The notes beneath the pieces are model-generated. The model worked only from the letters and a program-made list of their open reading frames with translations. It searched no databases and had not been told where the DNA came from. DNA of 64,000 bases from contig JBCFYV010000213.1 in the NCBI GenBank assembly GCA_039000515.1, positions 1-64,000 on the forward strand. The letters run 5' to 3'. Source of the stretch: Timema cristinae. Taxonomy: Eukaryota; Arthropoda; Insecta; Phasmatodea; Timematidae. How positions within the stretch are numbered: position 1 is the stretch's first letter; each line of letters starts with the position of its first letter. The position numbers were made by a program, and so were the translations under genes. Below, piece after piece: positions 1 through 11,429 of the stretch.

Positions 1-590
1 GCAGGGGGCCTTTTATTTTTAAAAATTCTTTTTGGATGTTTTTTAAAAAATACAAATAAAAATACAGGTTTTTATAGCTTTTTTTTAGGGAAACATACAT
101 TTGACTTTAAAAAATTAAGTTTTTTTTAAAAAAAAAAATTTTTTTACAATATCTATTGAATTTTAAATGTACCCTTTTTTTAATAAAATTCTTTTAAAAA
201 TTTTTTTTTAAAGGGGTTTTTATTAAAAACCCCTTTTAAATTTAAAAAATCTTTTAATTTTAAAAATTTAATAATGTAAGGTTATGACTTAAAATTAAAA
301 AAGTTTAGCTACAAAGCCCCCAATTTTAAAATTCTAAATTAGGGGAAAATTGTTTAAAATTTCAATTTTTAAACAAACAGTAGTCTTTATTACCACCTTT
401 TCCTCTTGATAAAAACTAGGGTTTGGAGGGTTTTGGGGGAAACGGTTTTGAAAAAAGTTTTATGAAATTTTTTTTTAAATATAAGCACCGTGCAAAGTTT
501 TGACGAAAATTTGAATAAACGACAAAAGTCGCAGATGGGCAAAGCCTTAAGTTATTGCAGGGAAAACCCGGACTAGTATAGTAGAATAAA
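1..590. other. AT-rich flank, no gene seen
   Basis: AT-rich, homopolymer-laden DNA outside the large inverted repeat. I see no coding frame, RNA gene or repeat unit in it. Its reverse complement does not clearly match the sequence just past 21,090, so the inverted repeat appears to end near 590. Confidence 0.5.
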
Positions 591-1030
591 AATTTCGGTT
601 TTATAAAAAAAAGGGTTTGGGGGGGGAAAAGTGTAAGTGTGTGGGGTTATCCCCCCCACTCCTCCCCCCCTTTCCCTCCCCCCGCGCCGTGTCCCCGCGT
701 TTTCCCCCCCTTCCCCCCCTGATGATCGGAGGGCGGTGGTTCGGGGGACGGGGTAGTTGTTTGGGTTTCGGGGAAGTCCCCCCCCCCCTTTCCCTCGGGG
801 GTTTTTATGGGAGTTCTCCCCCTCTTCCCCCTTTCCCTCTCGCTCGGAAGGCTGTTCATTTTGGGAAAGGGGAAATCCCCCCCTCCCCCCTTTTTTTCCC
901 CCTGGGGGGGGGTGTACCTCCCTTGGGTTTGGAGTTCTCCCTCTTCTCTCGTTTCCTGGGTTTTCCCTCTTATAAAAGGCTTCAGGTTTCGGGGAAGCTA
1001 TCGGAAAATGGTTTTTTTTCTTTTTTTTCC
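590..1030 (+). repeat. Left arm head, C/T-rich block
   Basis: This block is pyrimidine-rich on the plus strand, with runs of C and CCCTT-type motifs. It leads directly into array A. Its reverse complement lies at about 20,650-21,090. A proline/serine-rich frame stays open through it, and a similar frame is open in the mirrored block, but C/T-rich DNA rarely contains stop codons, so I do not call a gene. Confidence 0.7.
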
Positions 1031-4000
1031 ACCCTTCCCCAAGCAAATGAGGCTACCTTCCAGGAAAAATTTTTTTACTCATGGGTTACTTTCAAAATTT
1101 AAAATTTTTGGGGGAAATTTGGTTTGTGTTTTTTTTTCCAAATCCTCCACCACGCAAATGAGGCTACATTTCCGGGAAATTTAAATTTTTTTAAACCAAA
1201 TTCCTTCTGGTAATTCACGAAAAAAATTTTTTTTTCAAAACATATGGGAAGTTGATGTGTTTGTTTTTCCTTCCTCTCCCCCCCAAAAACCCCAAATGAG
1301 GCTACACTTCCGGGAAAAATGTTTTTTTTATTTTCTCTTTGGGTCCCTTTTCCGAATAACCCTTTTTTTTTTTTTTCAAAAATATCGGAAGATGTTGTGT
1401 TTTTTTTTCCCTTCTTTAAAAAAAGCAAATGAGGCTAAAATTCCAAAGGAAATTTAATTTTTTTACTCAGGGTTTAACTTTTCCGAAAAAAACTTTTTTG
1501 GGGAAAAGGGAATTTTTGTTTTTTTTTTCCATCCTCTAAACCAAGAAAATTTGAGGTTACACTTCCGGGAAATAATGTTTTTCATACTCTATCAGGGTTT
1601 TACATTCACGAAAAAAAACCTTTTTGGGGAAAAGGGTGTGTTTTTTTTTCTCATCCCCCCAAACCAAAAAAAATGGGGTTTTACCCCTTCCGGAAAGAAT
1701 TTTTTTTTCATTTCCCTTTTCCCCTGGTACTTCACGAAAAAAACCTTTTTTTCAAAACATTGGGAAGTTGATGTGTTTTTTTTTCCCTTTCTTCACCAAG
1801 CAAATGAGGGTTTTACATTTCAGGAAGAAGGGTTTTTACATACTCTCTTCATGCTAATTAACGAAAAAAAACCCTTTTGGGGGAAAAAATGGTGTGTGTT
1901 TTTTTTCCACCCTTTTCCACCCAAGCAAATGGGGTAACTTCCGGGAATAATTTTTTTATCTCTTCTTGGTACATTCACGAAAAAAAACCTTTTTTTTAAA
2001 AAAAACTTTATGGGAAAATGGGGTTTTTTGTTTTCTCTCCCCCCCCCCAAAAAAATTGAGGCTACCCTTCAGGAATAATTTTTTTTTAATCTTTTTCATT
2101 TTACATTCAGGGAAAAAAACCTTTTTTTTCAAAACATATCGGAAGATGAGGTGTTTTTTTTTCCCAATCCCCCCACCATGCAATAAAGGTTTAACTTCCA
2201 GGAAATTTAATTTTTTTATCAGGGTTTCATTCAAAAATAAAATTTTTTTGGGAAGATGAGGTGTTTGTTTTTCCCACCCCCCCCAAACCATTGAAATGGG
2301 TTTTTCCATTTCCCGGAATAATGTTTTTTCATACTTCTTTCAGGGGCCCTTCACGAAAAAAACCTTTTTTTTCAAGAAATATGGGAAAGATGATGTTTTT
2401 GGGTTTTTCCTTTCCTCGCCCCCATGCAAATTTGGGGTTTTACATTTCCCGGGAAAGAATTTTTTTTAAAACTTCCTTCAAAAGGGTACATTCACGAAAA
2501 CCCTTTTTTTTGGGAAAAGATAAATTGTGTTTTTTTTCCCCATTTTTCCACCAAAAAAATTTGAGGTTACACCCCAGGATAATTTTTTTTTTCATACTCT
2601 CTTCTTGGTATTTTCAGGGAAAAACCTTTTTTTTTCAAGACATATCGGAAGAGGTTGTGTTTGTTTTCCCACCTTCCCAAAGAAAATTTGTAGGTTACAT
2701 TTCCCAGGAAAAATTTTTTTTTTTTAAAAATCTCTTTCATGGTCATTCACGAAAAAACCCTTTTTTTTTTAAAAAACTTATGGGAAAGATGATGTTTTTG
2801 GGTTTTCCCCTTTCCTCCCCATTGAAAATGAGGTACATTTCCCGGGAAAAATTTTTTTTACATACTCTATCCGGTACTTTTCCACGAAAAAAACCCTTTT
2901 TTTAAAAAAACTTTAAAAAGTTTGATTTTGTTTTTTTTTCTTTCCCCACCAGGGCAAATGAGGTTACATTTTCCCCAGGAAAAATTTGTTTTTTAATACT
3001 CTCACCCCGGGGTACATTCCCCGAAATAAACCTTTTTTTCAAGAATATCGGAAGTTGAGGGTGTTTGTTTTTCCATTTTTGGCCCCCAATGCAAATGGGG
3101 TTTAAACACTTCCAGGAAAGATTTTTTTTTACTTCCTTCATCAGGGTTTTCTTCCAAAAATAAACCTTTTTTCGGAAGATGATGTGTTTTTTTTTCCCCT
3201 TTCCTTCCCCCCAAAAAAAATTTTTGGGGTTTAAACACTTCCAGGAAAAATTTTTTTTTTTTCATACTTCATCATGGTACATTCACGAAAAAACCCTTTT
3301 TTTTTTTTCAAAAACCATATCGGAAAGATATTTTGTTTTTTTTCCCCCTTCCTTCCCCAAGAAAAATGGGGTTACATTTTCCAGGAATAATTTTTTTTTC
3401 CATACTCTCATTAGGGTTTTCATTCACGTAAAAACCCTTTTTTTGGAAGTTTGGTGTGGTTTTTTTTTCCCATACCCCCCTTTGGAAATGAGGTTTTTTT
3501 CCGGAAAATGTTTTTTTCAAAATCTATCTTGGTACATTACGAAAAAAAACCCTTTTTTCGGAAGTGGGGTGTTGTTTTTTTCCCCACCCTCCCCCCAAGG
3601 GAAAATGGGGTTTAAAACCTTCCAGGAAAAATTTTTTTTTCACATACTCTCATCATGGTACATTAAAGAAAAAAACCCCCTTTTTTTTCGGAAAATTGTT
3701 GTGTTTTTTTTTTCCCATATCCCCCCAAAGCAAAATGGGGCCCAAACTTCCGGGAAATAATGTTTTTACTCGCGGAAACTTTCACGAAAAAACCTTTTTT
3801 TCGGAAAATGGGGTTTTTTTCCACCCTTTCCCGGGGGCCACATTTAGTAAGAATGTTTTTCCCCCTTATAACCCTCCTCAACCCTTTCCTCTTCCACGCG
3901 GGAAATACGAGACGGCGATTTTAAGGTGGGCATTCGGAAGATGATGTGTTTGTTTTTTTCCCCCACCCCAAAAGCAAATGAGGCTACACTTCCAGGAAAA

Positions 4001-4340
4001 GGGTTTTTACCCCATGGTAAATTCCGAATAAAACTTTTTTTCGGAAGATGTCATGTTTGTTTTTCCACCCTTTCCCTTCAAGAAAATTGCGGTAAAATTC
4101 CCGGGGAATTTAATGTTTTTACCCCATGGTACATTCCCGAAAAAAAATTTTTTCAAAAAGTGGTGGTTTGTTTTTCCCCCTCTCCGGGGCCCTCACTTCC
4201 AGGAATAATTTTTTTAAATCAGGGGAAAAATTCACGAAAAAAATTTTTTTGGGAAGGGATGTTGTTTTTGGGTTTTTCCATCCTCCCCGAGGCCAATTTC
4301 CCAGGAAAGAGGGGTTTTTTTTACTCAGGTAATTCCCAGA
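1030..4340 (+). repeat. Array A, left copy (about 125-bp satellite)
   Basis: The unit carries the anchor GCAAATGAGGCTACACTTCC, followed by a T-run, a CATACTCTCATCATGGTAC-like block, an ATTCACGAAAAAAACC block, a T-run and CATATCGGAAGATGATGTG. Anchor positions near 1043, 1154, 1294, 1425, 1545, 1668, 1801, 1925, 2051 and 2178 give a mean period of about 126 bp, so about 26 units. The innermost units, after about 3,940, are a shorter variant of about 105 bp lacking the CATACTCTCATC block. The long T-rich open frames here are products of composition, not genes. Confidence 0.9.
3850..3935 (+). other. Non-repeat interruption of array A (left)
   Basis: A short stretch containing ACCCTCCTCAACCC, CCACGCGGGAAATACGAGA and AAGGTGGGCAT breaks the periodicity of array A between the long and short unit variants. 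Its reverse complement occurs at about 17,690-17,765 at the equivalent place in the right arm. It is a useful single-copy marker of arm homology. Confidence 0.7.
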
Positions 4341-6650
4341 AAACCCCCCTGAAAAAATTTTAAAGTCCCCTAGAAAAAGCCCTGTAAAATTAAAGCCCCA
4401 AATGAAAAACCCCCTTTGGACTTTATAGCTCCCCCCCGAAACCCCCTTGAAAACATTTTAGTAGCCATGAAAAACCCAGTAGAAATATACCCTCATGAAA
4501 CCCACTCTGTAAAACTTTAAAGTCCCCCCGAACCCCCTGTAAACTTTTAAACCCTTGGGGAACCCCCTTGAAAGACATTAAAGCTCCCCCAGGTAACACC
4601 CTGTAGACTTTAATAGTCCTCATGTACCCCCCAAAAATTTAAAAGCTTTTCCATGTAACACCCTTTGTAGCTTTTAAATCCTCCCATGAAACCCCTTTTG
4701 AAGTTTTTGCTCTCCCATGAAAACACCCCTTTGTTTTTAAAGCCTCATGAAAACACTTTTTAAAAAATTAAAGTTTCCCCCATGTAACCCCCTTTGTAAA
4801 CATTAAAGCTTTTCCATGAAAACACGTGTAGAAATTTTAAACCCACCCCCCCTTAGGAAACCACCCTTGGAAATATACCTCCTATGTAACTCTGAAAAAT
4901 TTTTATAGCTCCTCTTGTAAAAACCCGGGAAAACATTATCCCTCTCCCATGTAAAAAGCTGTAGACATTATAGTCCTAATGAAACACTCTGTAAAAATTT
5001 AAGCCCCCCCATTTTAACCCGGGTTGTAAACATTTAGCCCCCCTATGAAAACCCCCTTTTTAACAATATAACCCCTAAATGTAACCTCTGAAAAAACTTT
5101 AAAGCTCCCCCCCGTAAAAACCCTGTAAATTTTTAAAAAGCCCCCCTATGAAAACCCCCTGTGAAAAAATTTTGCCCTCATGAAACCCTTGTAAACTTTA
5201 AGCTCCTATGTAACCCCCTGTAGACATTAAAGCTCCCCTATTTTTTAACAGCCTGTAGACTTTTTAAAGTTTTTCCCCATGTAACCCCCTGAAAACTTTT
5301 AAACCCCCCAAATGAAACCCCCTTTTGACAATTTTCCCCTCCTATGAAACACTCTGTAAACTTTAAAAGCCCCCCTATTTTAAACCCTGTGGGACATTAA
5401 AGCTCCCCCTTGTAAAAACGCTGTAGACATTATAGTTTCCTTGTAACATCAAAAAACTTTTAAAGTTTCCCCCAAAGGGAAACCCTGTAAACATTAAAGT
5501 CCCCTTTGTAACCCCTTGTAGGAAAATATAGCCCCTTTGTAACACTTTTGAAAACTTTTAAAGTTTCCCCGCTTTAAACCCTGTAAACATTTTAAAGCCC
5601 CTAGGGTAAAAACCCTGTAGACTTTTTAAAACCCCCCATGAAAACACTCTGTAAACTTTTTTGCTTCAGGGAACCCCCTAAAAAACCCATTAAAGTTTCC
5701 CTATGCAAACCCCTTTGTAGAAAATAACCCCCTTAATGTAACACCTAAAACATTAAAGCTCCCCCATGTAACCCTTTTTTCATTATAGCTCCCAGGTAAC
5801 ACTTTAAACTTTAAAAGCTTCCCTATGTAACCCCCGGGGAAAACTTTAAAAGCCCCCTATGTAAAAATGTAGTTTTTAAAAGCTCTCCCATTTTAACACT
5901 CCGTAGACATCTTTGCCCCTCATGTAACACCCTGAAAAATTTAAAGTTTCCCCCATGAAAAATCCTGTAGACTTTTATAGCCCCTCATGAAAACCCACCT
6001 TGCAGACTTTTATAGCTCTCCCAGTAACCCCCTTGTGGACTTTAAAAGCCCCCCCAATGTATCATCCTGTAACTTTAAAAAGCCCCCAAAGGGTATAAAC
6101 CCGGGGAAAAAATTTTAAGCTCTCCCCATTTTAATACCCCTGTAAACATTATGGGCCCCCCTATGTGCCCCCTTTGGCCCCTTTAAAAGCTCCCTATGTA
6201 AACACCGGGTAAACTTTAAAAAGCCCCCCATTTTTAAAAAACCATGAAAGACATTTTTAAGTCCCAATGTAACATTTTGTAGGCTTTTAAAAAGTTTCCC
6301 ATGTAAAATTAAAGCTCTCCCTTGTAACCCCCGGGTAGATTTATAGCTCCTCATGAAACCCCCGGGAAAACCCATTATAGTTTCCCCAAATGTAAACACT
6401 GTAGCATTATAGCCCCTATTGAACACCCTTTTGGAACAATATAGCACTCCTATGTAAATTTCTGTAAACTTTAAAAGCTCCCTTTGGGAAAAAACCCGTA
6501 GCCCAATAAAACCCCCTCTTGTAAAAAACTTGTAAATTTTTAAAAGCCCCCCGCGTAAAAACCCTGTAAACTTTAAAAAGCTCCCTATGAAACCCCTGTA
6601 GAAAAATTAGCCCCCAAAGTTCACTTTTTAAACATTTAAGCCCCCTGATT
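4340..6650 (+). repeat. Array B, left copy (about 35-bp minisatellite)
   Basis: The short unit resembles CATGTAACACCCTGTAGACA followed by TTATAGCTCCC. Successive units are spaced 33-37 bp, giving roughly 65 copies. Units are individually corrupted by neighbour-base copying, for example AACACC appearing as AACCCC. The reverse-complement array of nearly equal length lies at 14,930-17,260. Confidence 0.9.
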
Positions 6651-7170
6651 TAGCTGCATCTTGCGCAAAAGTTTTCAAAATTATTCAGGGAAATTTTGGG
6701 GACATGGCCCCCCATAAAGTCACGGCGCACTCTATCATGCGCATTATTTGCCCCCCCTGGGTCCCACTCTGCCCATGCGCAAATGTTGGGACATAGGCCC
6801 CCTTTTTGAGTTGCTGCATCGGGACTGTAACTGGCTAAAAGTTAGGTCCGGGTTGTAACCCCCCCGGATTGTAGAAAACAATTAGCTCCTGATCAAATAT
6901 GCTCAGCTTTTTTAATCCTGCCCGTTTTTTGTGAGGGACCTTTCCAGACCGTTACTCGGAAAGGTCCTTTACCGGACTGTACCCCGGTTGCTCAGCTTCT
7001 TTTTCCCCCGAAGTCACCTTTTGTTTTGTCCCGATGTAACCGGCTACCACGTATTATTTTAGAAAAGGGGGCCCCAAGGTTTTTAAACCCCCCCGGGCTG
7101 TGACGTTGTTTTTCTGGCGATTTTATTGTCCCGGGTTTTGCCTCTGTTTGGGAACCCCTGGTATCTTTAA
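6650..7170 (+). other. Arm spacer, left copy, single-copy DNA
   Basis: This is more complex sequence between arrays B and C with no coding frame. It contains AAAGTCACGGCGCAC near 6,716-6,730, and GGTCCTTT-type motifs near 6,960. The reverse complement is recognisable at 14,410-14,930, for example GTGCCCGCCGTGACTTTAGG near 14,845. It could be a unique spacer or the remnant of an older insertion. Confidence 0.65.
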
Positions 7171-9210
7171 AACCATGATGATGTAAAAAAACCCGAGCAA
7201 AAGGTTTTTTCTCTAAATTTACGCCGAGTCAGATTCGAACCTCGTTACTGTCGAAAGTTTTTTTTCCCTCTAAATACGCCCGAGTCAGATTCGAAGTTGG
7301 TATCTTTTTAAACCTTGATGATGTAAAAAAACCCCCCGAGCAAAAGGGTTTTTTTTTTCTCTAAAATACGTTTGGGGTCAGATTGGGAACCCTTTTACTG
7401 TCGAAAGTATTTTTTTTCTAATGTCCAAAGTCGGATTCAAAACCCTTTGGTTTCGAAAAAACCCATGATGTTGTAATAAACCCGAGCGAAAGGTTTTTTT
7501 TCTAAATTACGTTTGAGTAGATTCGAACCTCTTTACTGTCGAAAGTATTTTTTTCCCCAATACGTCCGAGTCGATTCAAACCCCTGGTATCTTTAAAACC
7601 CCTTTGAGGATGTAAAAACCCCGGAGCAAAAGGTTTTTTTCTCTAAAATACGTTTGAGTCAGATTCGAACCCGTTACTTTTCGAAAGTTTTTTTTTTCTC
7701 TCAATACGTCCGAGTCAGATTTCAAACCTTTGGGTACTTTTTTAAACCTTGATGTTTAATAAACCCGAGCAAAAGGTTTTTTTCTTCAAACGTTTGGCCC
7801 GGGATTCAAACCCTCTTTACTGTGGGAAAGTTTTTTTTTCTCTCAAAAACGTCCGAGTCAGATTCAAACCCCCGGGTTTTCCCGTTTAAACCATGATGAT
7901 GTAATAAACCGGCAAAAAGGTTTTTTTCTCTAAATTTCCCTTTTTTGGTAAAGATTCAAAACCTCGTTAGGGTTGGGAAAGTATTTTTTCTCTCAATAGG
8001 GTCCGAGTCAGATTCGAACCCTGGTTTCTTTTTTAAACCATGATGATGAAATTTAAACCCGGGGGAAAAGTTTTTTTTCTAAATTACGTTTGGTAAAGAT
8101 TGGGAACCCGGTTACTGTGGAAAGTATTTTTCTTAAATTTCGCCCCGAGTCAGTTTCAAACCCCGGGTTTTCGTTAAAAAGGGTGTTTGTAAAAAACCCC
8201 GAGCGAAAGGTTTTTTTTCTCTCAATCGTTTGGGTAGATTCAAACCCTTTTCTTTTACTGCGAAAGTTTTTTTTTCTCTAATACGTCCGAGTCAAAATTC
8301 GAAAAAAGGGTTTATCGTTAACCCATGATGTTTTAAAAAAAGGGAGCAAAAGGTTTTTTTCTTCAAATACTTTTGGGGGCCCGATTCAAACCCTTTCTTT
8401 TCGGGTCGAAAGTTTTTTTTCTCTCAATACGTCCGAGTCAGATTCGAACCCTGGTATCGTTAAAACCAAATGAGGGATGTAATAAACCCGAGCAAAAAGG
8501 TTTTTTTCCCTCAATACGTTTGAGTCAGATTCGAACCTCTTTAAATGTCGAAATTTATTTTTTCTCTCAAAAGGGCCGAGTCAGATTCAAACCCCTGGTA
8601 CTTTTAAACCTGATGATGTAAAAAACCCCGAGCGAAAGGTTTTTTCTTCAATACGTTTGATTCAGATTCGAACCCGTTATTTGTCGAAAGAAATTTTTTC
8701 TCTCAATACGTCCGGTAGTTTCCCAAACCCCTGGTATCGTTAAACCATGATGATGTAAAAAACCCGAGCGAAAGGTTTTTTTCTTAAAATAGGGTTTTGA
8801 GTCGTTCAAACCTCGTTACTGTCAAAGAAATTTTTTACCCCAATACGCCCGATTTAAGATTCGAACCCGGGTATCTTTTAAACCATGATGATGAAATAAA
8901 CCCGAGCGAAAGGTTTTTTTTTTTCTCAATACTTTTTGGAGTCAAAATTCAAAAACCCTGGGTTCTGCCCGAAAGTATTTTTTCTCTAAATACGTCCGAG
9001 TCAGATTTCAAACCCCTTGGTATCTTTAAAACCCATGATGAGTAAAAAAACCCGAGCGAAAGGGTTTTTTTTTTTTCTTTTCAATACGTCCGGTCAGATT
9101 CGACCCTCGTTCTTTCAAAAAGTTTTTTTTTCTTCAAAGCCCGGGTTTTCAGTTTCAAAACCCGGGTTATCTTTTTAAACCCATGATGATGAAATTAAAC
9201 CCAGGGAAAA
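7170..9210 (+). repeat. Array C, left copy (about 143-bp dimeric satellite)
   Basis: The anchor CCATGATGATGTAATAAACC recurs near 7173, 7313, 7463, 7600, 7747, 7891 and 8039, giving a period of about 143 bp and about 14 units. Each unit is a dimer of two related halves of about 70 bp. Both halves end in GAGTCAGATTCGAACC; one has AATACGTTTGAGTC and the other AATACGTCCGAGTC. On the minus strand this shared motif reads GGTTCGAATCTGACTC, close to an RNA polymerase III B box. The right arm keeps fewer than two units. Confidence 0.9.
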
Positions 9211-10080
9211 AGGTTTTTGCCCCCCTCCAAATAAAGGGCCCGCCCCCCCTTTTAAAAATTCCTGCTTCTTTAAAAAAGTGGAGTTGGCGTATGGGGAAAA
9301 CGAGGGGGGGTGGTTTTCCCCCAAAGGGAAATTAAACGACACCCGGTGGGAAAACGGGGGGTTTGGAATGAGGCCCGGGAACAACAAGGTTCAAGCCCTC
9401 CCTCAAAGTCTCCCCAAGCGGTCTGTTTTCCTACTATAGCAAAAAATGATCTGCTTATAACCCAAAAACGGGTTTATGTTTCTTTTAAATACCAGTCATC
9501 TGAAAATACTTATCAAAAAAAGGGGTCTACTATTAAATTAATTTTTGCGTTTTAAAAAAAAAAAAAAAATTTAGTATGAAATTGTTTAAATAGAGTTTTG
9601 TTAAATCCCGCTAAAAAAAAGCTTGGAAAAAAGAAAGAGTTTTTTTGATTAAAAGGGGAATCAACCCTAATTTTTCCCCAAAAAAACAAATTTCTGTTTT
9701 ACTTTTCCCAGAGCCAAACAGCCAAATGATTGCTTATAAAAAAACTGATCTCTATCCCAGGCAACTGTTAAATCTACTTTTGAAAAGACGCTTGACGATC
9801 TACTATATCAAACGCAGTTTCAAATATTGATTAATTAGCGTTTAAAAAATAGTTTAATTTTAGTATGAAACTTTTTAAAAATGGGAGTTTTAAATTAATG
9901 CCGCTGGGAAAAAGACTTGAGAAAAAAAAGCAGGTGTATGTTATTTGTTTTAAAAAAATATGCAAATTTTAAAGTTTGTTACTAGAAAAAAAGGGTTAGT
10001 TTTTTTAAAAAAAGGGAATTGAAAAAACAAAGGGCAAATTTAGTTTTGTATCTGTAATTTTCGAACTAGCCTCAACGACG
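9210..10080. other. Inner centre of palindrome, unassigned
   Basis: AT-rich to mixed DNA just inside array C. The longest open frames are 81 aa or less and resemble nothing I know. Pieces near 9,560-9,640 and 9,840-9,920 look like a weak two-copy repeat (TTTAGTATGAAAYTKTTTAAA followed by a GTTTT block and a CCGCT motif), about 280 bp apart. Confidence 0.4.
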
Positions 10081-10169
10081 GGGGGGCCAGAATATTTTAT
10101 CTTCTTAAAAAGGAGCTTTCCCGGGTGGAGGGGGATGGGCCCCCCTTTTTCCCGGAAAAGGGGGGGAAA

Positions 10170-10500
10170 ATCTTAATGTTCGATGTAGGGGGAAAGGAAC
10201 ATGTAGGGTTTTTTCTCTCCCACGACCCTCTGAGTGGGTATTTGTGAAGGAATATGGGTTAAACCCTTTTGGGAGGAAATCTAAACAATCGCTCTTCAAA
10301 AAAATTTTTTCCACCATTCGTCTTCAAACAAAGCTTCAGTCAAAATTTTTTCTCTCCCACGCCCTTTCCCCGAGCCGGGAGAAACTGAGGGAAAGAATAT
10401 AGCTTGAGCCTTTTGGGAAAGGACTCTCAAAAAATCATCCCTTCTAAAAATTTTCCCACCGTGGTCTTTTCAAACAAAGCTTCGGTAAGATTTCGATCAT
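10170..10500 (+). repeat. Two-copy tandem repeat, about 160 bp
   Basis: CAAACAAAGCTTC occurs near 10,325 and 10,483. Each occurrence is preceded by a TCTCTCCCACG block, a GAATAT block and CCTTTTGGGA. Spacing is about 160 bp. The short open frame across it is not convincing as coding sequence. Confidence 0.65.
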
Positions 10501-10708
10501 GAGAAAAGCCGAGCCCATGCACGGGTTTAAAGCTTTTCCTCGTCACTCGTGAGTTTATTTGGGGCCTTTATTACGTGCACGGGAAGTACAAAAAATTTGG
10601 GGCTGGGGGGGAAAGGGGTCAAACTTCCGCCCCTTCCTTTGTAACCCCGGTACAGGTTTTTACGGTTCACATCTTTTGGGAACTTTCCGAGTCACACGTA
10701 AACCCCCT

Positions 10709-10720
10709 TATATATAAAAG
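10709..10720 (+). promoter_or_regulatory. Possible TATA box
   Basis: TATATATAAAAG stands in a locally complex, non-repetitive stretch at the centre of the palindrome. An ACATTCTAGAGG stretch and an 88-aa open frame follow within about 100 bp. The window is AT-rich, so chance occurrence is a real possibility, and no initiator or coding family is recognised. Confidence 0.25.
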
Positions 10721-10729
10721 GGTTAAGTT

Positions 10730-11340
10730 TTAGATAAAGATCTTTAGTTACTTTTCTACATTCTAGAGGAAAATTCTCAGCAAACAGTAAGGGGGGTTCA
10801 CCAAAGTTGATTGATATGCAAGGAAAACTCGAGTGAGGAAATAGTATTCAATTCAAAGAGTTGGTGTTTTACATTTCGAGCCCCCGAGGAGAAACAACTA
10901 CAAATTTCTTCCGCCGTTCAAGTTGATAACCTCTCGACTTTAAAGGTTGAGAAAAAAAAGTTAAACAAATCAATTTTATCAGGGGTTTTCTTTGGGAAAG
11001 GAGGGGGAAATACAGTACTCGAATTTTGTCCCATTTTGAGCGGTTTCCCCAACACCGCCGACAATCTACAAATTTAAAAGGGGCTGAGAAGATTGGGAAA
11101 AGGTTAAAAAGGGGGTTTATTACCGAAGATAAGTAAAAACTTTCGCGAGCTAGGTGAACTCGGCTTTTCCTTCTCTGAGTAAAAATTAAAAAAAATGTAC
11201 AAAGGGGGACAAGTGTCCCCCACATTCTGATACTATTTATCCTGGGGCTAAAGGAAAAAATTGTAAGAAATAATCAAAAGAATGGGTTTTAAATCGGGTC
11301 AAGCGGGGGACTTTTTTCGGTCGGGGCCTAAGTGAAAGGG
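10730..11340. other. Complex single-copy DNA at palindrome centre, gene unproven
   Basis: This stretch is less repetitive than its surroundings. It contains an 88-aa open frame on the plus strand (10,811-11,077) and a 118-aa frame on the minus strand (10,869-11,225) that overlap. Neither has a motif, signal peptide or family resemblance I can recognise. If a real gene remains here it would be short or broken. Confidence 0.3.
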
Positions 11341-11429
11341 AAGGGGACAGGCAGTATAACTAAAAAAAATATTTTGAACTTTTATAAAAAGTAGGTTTTC
11401 TAAGTGAATATATTTTGAAAGTTTTTTGT

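Noticed and set aside
2261..2905. Longest open frame in the window (214 aa, plus strand), with similar long frames through array A in both arms
   Set aside because: It runs through tandem units of array A and consists of Phe/Lys/Ser/Pro-rich repeats from T-rich DNA, where stop codons are scarce. Frame register shifts between units.
4340..6650. Regular short repeats that could suggest a CRISPR array (also arrays B right, E and F)
   Set aside because: There is no constant repeat alternating with unique spacers; the whole unit repeats. No cas-like genes are present and the DNA is eukaryotic.
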